From Lumbricus terrestris (taxonomy: Eukaryota > Annelida > Clitellata > Crassiclitellata > Lumbricidae): a DNA stretch of 64,000 nucleotides. How positions within the stretch are numbered: the stretch's first letter is position 1; each line of letters starts with the position of its first letter. Both the position numbers and the translations under genes were made by a program. Shown in pieces: positions 1 to 9,900 of this stretch. The stretch spans positions 33,789,344 to 33,853,343 of the forward strand of contig OX457052.1 of assembly GCA_949752735.1 (NCBI GenBank), given 5' to 3'. The notes beneath the pieces are model-generated. The model was not told the origin of the DNA, searched no databases, and saw nothing but the letters and a program-made list of their open reading frames with translations.

Positions 1-586
1 CATGTGCACAGTTTGAGAATCCATGCGCTGTACCTCTTCCCAAGATACAAATTTAGTATGAACTCTGGTGACACCCTTCTCCATTCTCACTTTTTACTCT
101 TTCGTCTTTCTCGCTGACCAGTGAAGTCCACAATCTTTCCACCAGCTCTTTCACAAATTTTTATCCATATTCTTCCTATTATATTCTTGCTGACCCTTCC
201 CTAAAGTCTTGGCTAACTTTTTGGGGGGGAGGGGTAAAGGTACAGATCTCGAGGTCCCTTCAATGATACTTTGATAATAACAATGATTCCATAAAATTTT
301 GTGAGGCTCTTGGCACGCCATGCACTGCCTCGGAGTCATAACGATTTGTGGGAGAGAATTGCTTCGCGTTTCCTCCCCAAATTTAAAGTGGTAGGGAATT
401 TCTTCCATCCCCGCCTTATGATTTAGGCCATGACTGTGGACAATGAACACTCTGTGAAGTGTGGACAGTGGAGGCCTCTAGGCTATCGGCATTGGCGCCA
501 TTGCGATGATAATCATGAATAGCCTCTATTATGTTAGACAGTCAAATGCTTTCATGTTTCTAAAAAAAAATTTCCTTGTCGAACCA
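1..586. other. No gene recognised
   Basis: I see no exon with both splice signals and a conserved protein. The minus-strand open frame at 151-450 resembles no family I know. The stretch is ordinary AT-rich non-coding DNA. Confidence 0.5.
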
Positions 587-635
587 AAAAGTGGTGGTGA
601 CTGTCACCACCACTTTTAAAAGTGGTGGTGACTGG

Positions 636-782
636 CATAGGCGCAATCACGTCCTAAAAGTTGGGGGGACCAAATGAATCACGTCCTAAAAGTTGGGGGG
701 ACCATAATGATAAAGTCAATGGGACCACTCAAAAGTTGGGGGAGACGCGTCCCGTGGGTCCCATAGGGTGGTGGCGCCTATG
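636..782. mobile_element. hAT-type MITE, CATAGGCGC termini
   Basis: The 147-bp element starts CATAGGCGC and ends GCGCCTATG. It is flanked by a perfect 8-bp duplication GTGACTGG (628-635 and 783-790), the hAT target-site length. Its body has two direct copies of a short ACGTCCTAAAAGTTGGGGGG motif. A diverged inverted copy lies at 34233-34361. It has no coding capacity. Confidence 0.85.
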
Positions 783-1082
783 GTGACTGGACACCACCGT
801 CACAATAGAACGTTACGCCTATGCAATAATTTATTGCTTGATAAACTGCTCGTTGCAAGGACTTGGCGCCTGCATGTCGGGATAACAGCAATAATATTTC
901 CATCTGCATTTTGCACCAACAATTTCAGAACTGGTCTAATATTAAGGTTGCTGCATGCTGTTGTTATTGTTGTTGTCGCTGCTGTTATTATTATTATTAT
1001 TAATAAGCCGTCATTCAGTACTGGGCTACTCAGTCTCCTGGTTGTTCCGATCCGAGGTATTGTATTGTATCTGACCATTTTG

Positions 1083-1313
1083 TGGGGCGCGGTGGTGTAA
1101 TGGTGGCGTCGTTGCCTTGAAACCGGAAGGTTCGAGGTTCGAATCCACCTCAAGTCGCCGCGTCGGGACCTTGGACAAATCCTTCACTCGCAATTGCTCC
1201 GCGCTTCGGCGTGAAACTCCGATGCAGTGTCCGCGCTGTAGTCGGGACTCGGGAGCGCCTCTGAGTAGAAGTTGAGGGCTGGAAGAGGCGCTATAATAAG
1301 TGCGCATACAAAG
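1083..1313 (+). mobile_element. tRNA-derived SINE, full-length copy
   Basis: The head has a pol III A-box-like GGTGTAATGG and a B box GGTTCGAATCC, as in a tRNA. The body contains GCAATTGCTC and AAACTCCGATGCAGTGTCC. The tail reads GAGCGCCTCTGAGTAG and ends with a GCGCTATAA-type motif. The same body recurs many times on both strands. The tail matches the 3' end of the LINE at 8048-9807, the usual relation between a SINE and its partner LINE. Confidence 0.85.
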
Positions 1314-1951
1314 AAAAACATTTCTAAAGCGCTTCTCTGAGTCTCTCGATCTGCAAAGCCTTTCAGAATCGCTCCCAGTGCGATCGACCCCCGAGAGAAA
1401 AGGCATTTGAGGCGAGAGAAATTAAGATGTTGTGGAAAGACTATAGGCTAGGCAGGGCGAACTGATGACAGTGGAAGTCCATTCCATATATAGTCCCTAT
1501 ATAGGGAGAGGAACCTATGCTTTTGGTTGTGCAGAAGTCCGGAACGCCTGAATAGCCTCGATCGGCGCTATATGAATTCACGAATGATAAGCGTCAGCGA
1601 TTGTTTCTGTGTTCCTGCGTAGAGCGCTGAATTTGGTTTGCTAAGGCGCCGCCCCACGTTACGCGGAATTATCTACAACCAGGCTTACATCAGCCTCAAG
1701 ATCCCCAACATCGGTTTCCGCTAGACCTTGAAAGTGTCAACAATATCAATAAGTCAATAAGTCTCTATGTCTGATTAATTAAATCAATTTAGTAATGCAG
1801 TAGTTTATTCGACCAGCAACGGCAACCAATTCAAAAACAACTAACACTTGCGGATATTCAGGTCTCGGATTTTAAATCGAATAGGATCGTCCACTTTAGC
1901 CAGGGTAAACGTTTACATCGACACCCTAATTCTCTACAATAAGTCGACATC
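1314..1951. other. IFT88 upstream region
   Basis: This is non-coding DNA between the SINE and the IFT88 start codon, presumably its promoter and 5' UTR. A short near-repeat occurs around 1484-1505 (TATATAGTCCCTATATAGGG). I see no convincing TATA box at a useful distance. Confidence 0.35.
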
Positions 1952-4900
1952 ATGACAGAGGTACGGGGTCCAGACGACAGCGATGACGACATCTACTCGG
2001 GGTTTGATCAGAAGCAGACGGGCCAAGGCAATGACGTCATCGTCATAGACGCCGACAAGCTACGCCAGGAGGCGCTGAATACGGGTCGCAGGTCACGTAG
2101 GCCACCGGGCAAGGTGACGACCTCTCGCGTGAAGGTCAGCGGGAGGGGACTTGGTGGCGCTGCTTCTTCACTCGTCATAGCGCCAAGGTCGAGCGAATCT
2201 CGACCCCTGACGTCCGTTCGTGCGGCCGGTTACTCGTCGGGTCGAGACAGCGGGGGTAGGGGGGCGACCATGAAGCACCCGCAAGGGGGAGGAGGAGGGA
2301 CGCTGTGCTCGCAGGCGACGCCTGGCGATGACCCCCGTCAGTTGGCAAGTAAGTATCGCGCGATGGAGAAGAGCATAATTTACGATCTCGACGAGAGCTG
2401 CATCGCACAGGCGACGGGCGACCGGAAGTTAGCGCTAGAGAAGGCGAAGGAAGCTGCCCGGAAGCACCGCAGTTACGTCAGAGAGAAGGCGAGCACCCCC
2501 GCAGAGGCGCAGCCGAATTCTCTGGAGGACTTCGGAACGCCGTCGGAAGTCGATATCTTCTACTCGGTCCTCTTCAACCTCGGAACCCAGTTCTGGAACT
2601 GTCGGATGCACACGGAGGCCCTGAAGACGTACGAGGCGATCGTCCGCAACAAGGCGTTCAACAACGTCGGCCTGCTGAACGTCAACATCGGCAACATTCA
2701 CTTCCACCAGGGCGACTACGCGAAGGCCATCAAGCACTACAAGATGTGCCTCGACCAGCTGACTCGAGCTCACCTCAAGGTCAAGACGAAGATCCTCACG
2801 AACATCGCCGTCTGCTTCTTCAAGATGAGACTCTTCCGCGAGGCCCTCGACGCTTTCCAGCAGATCATGGCCGTCGAGCCAACCATCCGGACTGGATTCA
2901 GCATCCTCCTATGCCAGAAGGCCCTCGGCCAGTACGAAAGGATGCGGGTGGCGTTCCAGGGCCTGCTGAAGGTGGACGTGAGGCTGGACGACGAGGAACG
3001 GTACTCGGTTCACGCAGACGACGATAGGACCTACAGTTCCATCCTGGAGGTGATCCGGAACGACGATCTGAGGCGGATGGAGAAGAGGCGGAGACTGAAG
3101 GCGGAGGCGTGCATCTTCATGGCCGGAAGGATCATCGCCAGCGAGGCCAGCCTCAGCGCCACCGGATTCGACTGGACCATCGAGCAGATGAAGCTGTCGA
3201 GGTTCCAGCATCTCAGCAGCGACATGGAGATCGAGAAGGTCATCGGGTACCTGAGGCAGAAGAGGTTCTCCGAGGCAGCGGCCACTCTGAGGAACATAGA
3301 GAGGAAGCTGAGCGACTCGGAGGTGTCCATCGGAGCGGCGGCCACGAACCTCTCCTTCCTGCACAACCTTATATCCGTCCAGGACGGGACCGGAAGCGGC
3401 GAGGAGGAGGCCGAGGCCTTTGCGGAAATTGCCCTCCGCGTTGACAGGTAGGGCCTAATCGTAATCGTAAACTCAAAACTTCTACAGCGCCCACAAATGC
3501 CTAGTCGCGGGGACCAGTTAGTTCATAGCCGTCCAAATTCCAATCAAAACAAGGTTGATAGGCAAGGGGAGGGGTCCAGATCTGGAGAGTCAGGCGAGGA
3601 GTTGGACCGATGGCTATAGGGTAGGTGATGGTTATAGAGTTGAAACGGCGTGGTAGGTTGAGGGGATTGGAAGTATCGGTATAGGCATGTGCGGAGTCTA
3701 TCAGCGGCTAGGGGGCTACACCCCTCCCCCAGAAGACCCAGATTCATGTTTTTAACGTGTAAATGGTATCTTTTCCCGGGCTTAGCTCCCCCCCCAAGAA
3801 TGCTTTAGCCTCTCCAAGAACGGAAACCAAACTCCGCCCATGGGAATAGGATCTGCGAGGAAGCAATGTTTTCAGTTTCAAATGAAATACCTATGCGGAT
3901 AATATTGTGGCCTATTTATGTCGAAACACCTGTGGGAATATATAAAAAGGTGGAGTTTTCGCGAGTTCGTATGATGTGGTCAGATGTTTGTCGTCGTAGG
4001 TACAACTCGTCTGCTCTCGTCAACCGCGGCAACATCCACTTCCGGAAGAGCGACTACGAGCGCAGCCGAGCCTTCTACCAGGACGCCATCGAGCAGGACT
4101 CATCGTGTTCCGCGGCGCTCTTCAACCTCGGCCTCTCCGAAAAGCGTCTCGGGCGCCACCCGGAGGCGCTGCGCTGCTTCAACAAGCTGCTGGCGATTCT
4201 GATGAACGATCCGCAGGTCATCTACCACATCGCCGACCTCCACGACCTCATCGGGGACAAGACGAAGGCGACCGACTGGTTCATACAGTTGACGGGAATC
4301 GTCCAGACGGACGTCAACCTCTTCTGCCGTCTGGGGGCGATCGCCGATTCCCAGGGCGACCGGAACCAGGCGTTCCATCACTACACGGATGCGTTCCGTT
4401 GCGACCCGAACAACATCGCGGCGCTGGAATGGCTCGGCGCCTTCTCCATCGAGTCCCAGTACCTGGAGAAGGCCGTCGAGTTCTTCCGCAAGGGGTCGCT
4501 GCTGCAACCGGACAGCGTGCGGTGGCAGTTGATGATCGCCAGCTGCTACCGTCGAAGCGGAAACTACCAGAAGGCCATCGATCTCTACAAGGACATCCAC
4601 AAGAGGTTTCCAGACAACGTCGAGTGTATGCGGTTCCTCGTGCGACTCTGCGAGGATCTGAAGCTACCGGAAGCTAAGGACTTCAGCCACCGTTTGAAGA
4701 GGATGGAGGCGCTGGTAAGGACGAGAAAGGAGCGCACTGAAGGTGGGGCAGACAAATACGATCCCAACGACAAGGAGACCAGTAAAGACAGCGAAATTGC
4801 CGTCGCAGATGACTCCGACTATGGGGTGTATGCGGATCCCCTTGGGTCGAGCGACACGGCCGCAAGTCAACCAACAAGGACAACCTTCTGTTTCAGAGAC

Positions 4901-4954
4901 CACCATGAAGACTTTGCCAGCATCGTGCTTGGCGATGATTTGCTTCCCTGCTAG
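1952..4954 (+). CDS. IFT88: Intraflagellar transport protein 88 (two-exon gene)
   Basis: IFT88 is a TPR subunit of the IFT-B core complex, which carries cargo to build cilia and flagella. Exons are 1952-3447 and 4000-4954, splitting an Arg codon (AG|G) with donor CAG|GTAGGG and acceptor CGTCGTAG. Together they give 816 residues, against about 833 in human. Family marks are the N-terminal DDIYSGF (13-19), RPLTSVRAAGY (84-94), TPR repeats from about residue 200 to 720, the join DRYNSSALVNRGN, then RRSGNYQKAIDLYK, and the conserved end LGDDLLP. The coding sequence is clearly GC-rich against its surroundings. Vertebrate IFT88 has over twenty exons, so a single intron suggests a retrocopy; the frame is intact and the acidic N-terminus and C-terminal motif are kept. 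I am sure of the family; retrogene origin is inference. Confidence 0.95.
3448..3999 (+). other. The only intron of IFT88, repeat-derived in large part
   Basis: The 552-nt intron has donor GTAGGG and acceptor TCGTCGTAG. Within about 8 nt of the donor it starts a dispersed repeat (about 3455-3540) that is also seen at 35548-35630. It also holds a hAT-type MITE at 3686-3842. Only the last 150 nt look unique. Confidence 0.8.
3686..3842. mobile_element. hAT-type MITE, CATGNGCGGAG termini, in the IFT88 intron
   Basis: Ends are CATGTGCGGAG and CTCCGCCCATG. The flanks GGTATAGG (3678-3685) and GGAATAGG (3843-3850) match at 7 of 8 positions, a diverged 8-bp duplication. An inverted sister copy is at 36947-37089. 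Confidence 0.8.
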
Positions 4955-5644
4955 TTAAGAGGTAGCCTACACCTAACTAAGATGATGGATTGATTTATTG
5001 ATTGACTGGCTGTTGAATTGAACTGACTGACCGGTTAATTAATTGATTGACTGGTTAATTAATTAACTGACTGACCGGTTAACTAATTGATTGATTAACT
5101 GACTGACCGATTAATTAATTGATTGATTAACTGACTGGTTAATTAATTGACTGGCAGATTAACTGATTGAGTAATGAAACATCAATGTAATATGTATTGT
5201 TCTGCAGCACGGGAGAAACCTTAATATCGGCTGGATGTCCCAAAAGAAACGTAAAAACTTTTCGGTTAGATAAATAAGAGAGATAAGAAGATTTTGGATC
5301 TTTATGTTAATCAATGCCAGTCGTTGTTGTATTTCTTGCTAAGTTTAGGTAAGGCTTTGACACAATAGCTTATTGTAATTTCACGATTAGAACTAGGCCA
5401 CAATGAACATGGCTTTTATTACAACTGTTTATCTACCGTAATTACATGGAACAGCTGAAACCGCGAACTAAATCCAAAGCCACCAAGAGTAGACTACTGG
5501 TTGAATATTGTGATTTAAATGGTCATTTTGGTAACAGCTCTAGCAAGTAGCTACAGAAGTACAGAGCTTTGAATAAGTTGCAGATGTTGAAGTTGTGTGG
5601 ATGCAAGGCTGCTTTAAAGATGACTATCCCATCTTAGAAGAACC
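4955..5644. repeat. IFT88 3' flank with a degenerate 20-bp tandem array
   Basis: From 4985 to 5175 a loose tandem repeat of GACTGGTTAATTAATTGATT type occurs in about eight variants. The remainder to 5644 shows no gene. No poly(A) run follows the IFT88 stop, so a retrocopy hallmark is missing or decayed. Confidence 0.6.
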
Positions 5645-5819
5645 CAGTGCTTAAAGTGTGGAAAAATAAGTGCCTGGACGACCCTTATCTTTCCAAAAGA
5701 AGTGCCTGGACGCCCCTTACCTTTCCAGTCATTGCTGGCCAAGTGGCTGGACGGCATTCAGATTTTAAAATAAGTGCATGGACGCCGTCCATGACCGTCC
5801 AGCCACACTTTAAGCCCTG
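5645..5819. mobile_element. hAT MITE, CAGTGCTTAAAGTGTGG termini (short form)
   Basis: The 175-bp element has TIRs CAGTGCTTAAAGTGTGG and CCACACTTTAAGCCCTG, flanked by a perfect 8-bp duplication GAAGAACC (5637-5644, 5820-5827). It carries only two or three copies of the GGACGCCCCTTACCTTTCC-type unit. The same family, expanded, is at 55805-56243. Confidence 0.9.
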
Positions 5820-5827
5820 GAAGAACC

Positions 5828-6911
5828 ACAGATACCCTAAACATCATGCAATCCAGAGCTCACTAATAAACAACCACACTATGCAGTTCAACACTAATCT
5901 GCTAGCCAGAATGCATCAATGGTACACAAGAATTTATTGTATCTTTGTATCATCCATAACAACAAGCAATTTCTTAACTGTAGCGCAACTGATTTTAACA
6001 TAGCACCGTCAGGCAAACACATCTGTAGTTCCTGGATGAACACAATTCAGCAATCTTTATACAGCCGGAGCAGGGACTCTGGAGTGGAGATCAGCACAAG
6101 GTGTTAAAACAGTCAGTAATGGCACGAAATGTTAGACACACATTTGCTAATGTTATGCACATTTGCAACTGTTAGTGTTTTACAGACAAACGTTTGCTAA
6201 TGTTATGAGCATTTGCTAATGATATGCACATTTGCAATGGGGTTGCTCATGTTTGCAACTCTTGCGCACATTTGTTGTTACGATACTGACAGATGCAATA
6301 CTGACAGACTCCAAAAAAATTTCCATAAACTTACGCTAGGTGATGATTTGTACCACAGTGCACAAGCTGTTATTTAACACTTCTAGAGTCTCATGCTCAA
6401 TTAGCAGAATTCAAACAGGCTTTTCCTTCAGCTTACTAATCACTAATAAACTGAAAAGAGCACAGCTAAAGTGCTGGTGAACTTAGTCAAACAAAAAGTC
6501 ACCAATTAATAAAAGTTTTCCAATTTATCTTGTTCCTTGGCATTTGTCCGGTTGCGAAAAAAACGACAGCGTAGCAATAGCAATGAAAAATGCCGGGTGG
6601 TGAAACAGAACAGCTTAAAACAAGCGGCGTTCAAACAGATGTACAATATCTTTGGGTATGAGTTCAGAAATGGAAGAAACGGGCTCAAAAGTGTCACATC
6701 CAGCAGCATCACAAGTTTCGAGTACATCTACACGTCCTCGGCTTCACGAAACCCGTAAATTCTGCGAACACTTCGGCCGTCTTGATAAAAATTGTCCAGC
6801 AGTATTTCTGAGCAGGGCGATGGCAGAAGAAGAAGCGGTAAAAACTGATTGAGGATTCGAGAGGTCAGACATGGAGGAATTGCTGCATTTGCTGGATTTT
6901 CGTCGGTAGAT
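5828..6911. other. Intergenic DNA between the IFT88 and PTGES3 3' ends
   Basis: A degenerate ATTTGCTAATGTTATG repeat spans 6125-6285. No exon is recognised. The open frames here have no family similarity that I can see. Confidence 0.45.
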
Positions 6912-6931
6912 TTATTCGAGACCAGGAAGTT
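6912..6931 (-). other. PTGES3 terminal coding exon, 20 nt
   Basis: After acceptor TTTTTGTAG the exon codes only the final Glu-Leu-Pro-Gly-Leu-Glu and stop. The stop TAA sits inside AATAAA (minus strand, about 6915-6910), a potential poly(A) signal that would overlap the stop codon. Confidence 0.8.
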
Positions 6932-9900
6932 CTACAAAAAGCAAGATACACAGCATGATGTTAGTTAAACTTTTAACGGCAAAGCCAAGTTTCTTCATAC
7001 CCTGTGTACCAATTCCAAAACCAGAGCCTGGTTTCCACGGTTTCTGTAAATTACACGAATTGTGTAGCGTGCACTGGGCAATTGCAGAGTAATTTTAATT
7101 ATTAAAAGTTTAGTGTAGTCTCAAAACACATTTCATCATCTGCGTCATTTGTCATCATTTTACAGGCTCCAAATTATTATTATTACTGTCATTATTAATA
7201 TCATTATTATTACTGATATCTTAATTATTATGGGTGAGCATAGTCTTTGTTAAACTGGCCAATCCACTCTGTTCCTTAAGAATCTCAAAACTGTCCCATT
7301 TGGCCATGGTTGGGTCGGGCCACTTCTGAGTAGCCTACACTGAAAAGATGCTATACAGAGGCAAATACCTTGACCCACGGGATCCCATATAATAATATTA
7401 TACATTACATAGAAAAACAATTATAAACAAACTGATCACATAGAAAAACAATTATAATAAACAAACTGATCAAGTCAAATGCAACGTTAAAATATAAAAT
7501 GATTTCAAAACAAAACTTTTAAATTACCTTCATCATCATCATCTTCATCAAGATGCTGCAATAAATAAACAAACAAAAGATATTAATGCACATTTTTCTA
7601 CAAAATCCAATATATACAATTATATATGTATAATTACATATATATATATATTAATGGATTCTACAGCCCTGCATGGACAAAGGCAGACCCTGATGATAAG
7701 GGTAAGACAAATGCAGTTTAATAATCATAATTTATTTCTACTATCGTATTGCATTTATAAATTTATATAGCTTCTCTTGCGGTGAACACTAATCAGGGTC
7801 GGGAGCGTCATGGAATAGCGATCTGGAAAAAGGCGCTACATAAATTCTGATCGATTGATTGAATATGATCTTACCGGCATGTCTTTTGACCCTGACGTAT
7901 TGAACTGACCCATCTTTGACATCATCTGGAATTAACCATCATTATTATTATTATTATTATTATTAACAAATCACTCAGAAAATGTCTATATCTGCCCAGT
8001 TCTGGTATAAAGCTCAAGCATTTAAAATAGTTCTGCACTTTAACCCCTTAATTCATTCATTCATTATATGCATTTATATAGCGCCTCTTCAAGGGGGCTA
8101 CTCAGAGGCGCTCCCAACCTCAGCGCGGCCAAATAAAACTGTTTTAAGATGAGAGAGGAAAGTCTGAGAAGGATTTTTACAAAGAGAGCGGAGGGTCAGA
8201 GGAAGACCATTCCAGGTTGAGGGTCCCACCACCGAGAAAGCACGGCTCTGCATAGTGGAAGTTCGAGCAAAAGGTACTGAGAGTAGACTTTGTTCAGTCG
8301 AACGAAGGGAGCGGAAGGGGTGAGAACTAAGAGTAGGGCTACAAAGCTCACAAAGATAGGCAGGAGCAAGGCCTAGCATGCAGCGCCAGACTAGAGTAGA
8401 TATCCTATACTCAATTCGCTGCTTGAGTGGAAGCCAGTGGAGAACGTCACGCATATAGCTGGAGATGTGGCTGAATTTAGGTATGCGGCCAATAAGGCGG
8501 GCTGCAGAGCGCAGGACGCGATCAATGCAACTCAGACGGGAAATTGGTAGGCCAGCATAGAGAGAGCAGCAGTAGTCAAGTCTGGTGGTAACAAAAGAAT
8601 GGACAAGGGTTGCAGCAGCAGTAGGAGTAAGTGAGCGAGCAACAGTGCGTAGTTGACGGAGTTGATAATAACAGGCACGGCTGAGTGAGTGAATATGTGG
8701 AGCAAAGGTGAGCTCTTTAGGGCCCCCAGAAATTCGCGATCTTGCGCAGCGCAATTTTTGCGCAAATTTCCAGGTTTAGCGCAACAGCGCAAAAATTGGC
8801 AATCCGCGCGATTTTAGCGCAAAATTTGGCGAAATCTTGCTAATTTATCTAAATTGGGCTTTGATTGACTTAAAATCACCGCGGCCCATGACAGTTGAAC
8901 ATAGCAACGACGACAGATGTGCGATAATCAAAATGGCGGCCGCCGAATGGGGTGAAATTATAGATAAATTTTTAGTTAAAGATCGATATTTTTGGTAGTA
9001 ACGCAGCGTCGCGTGCTGTCTCGGCTTATGACAGAACGAACGCATTTAATCTATAGGCGTCAGGCGTGCACACAAAGAAGGAAGGCTAGTACTCAGCACG
9101 TTGTGTAACTTGGTGATTCATTATAATATAGGCATATATAATACTATTTTGAAGCTACATTTATAATGAGCGTAGGTTTCGATGGGCGTAAATTTTGCAA
9201 AATTTAAATTATTTGCGATCGTCTGAATACATTAATTAATCTTATGATTATAGGAACTTTATAACTGCATTTTTGGCTTGATTGGCTAATTTCTAGTACG
9301 CCAAAGCTTTACACTAAATGACAAAACACTGTTAGACACTGTGTACACCGATTCAATGAAAAAATAACGAACATATTGATTTTATAACTTGCGCAAAATT
9401 TGCGCAAATTTATCGTTTTTGGTGCGCAAATTTTTCGATTTTTTGGCGCAAATTTCTGGGGGCCCTAGCTCTTGGTCCAGAGTAACACCAAGGTCACGGA
9501 CTCTGGTTGAGAAGACAAAATCAGGAAAGGCATCAGCGATGGTTGTCATATCTAGCTTTTTCAACTGCTGGCGAGTGCCAAGCCAAATGAATTGAGTTTT
9601 TAAAGAGTTGAGGCGAAGTCGATTGGACGACATCCAAGTCCCCAAGGCTTCCATGGCAAAGTACATAGACCGGACAGTTGCAACAGAGTCAGAGGCACGA
9701 CAGTGCTGGTAGGCTTGCACATCATCAGCATACAGATGGGCTTGCATAGCATGGGAGGCAAGAAGAGAGGCAAGATCTGAGGTATAGATTATGAAGAGAA
9801 GGGGTTATCATCCCTCACCTCTCCATCCTATAGACCAGTATTCTGGGCACCAACCTGATAACATCTTGCTTTTGCAGCACTATCTATTCAAGCCTTGCGC

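Noticed and set aside
1026..1406. Minus-strand 126-codon frame
   Set aside because: It lies across the SINE at 1083-1313; similar frames recur at other SINE copies.
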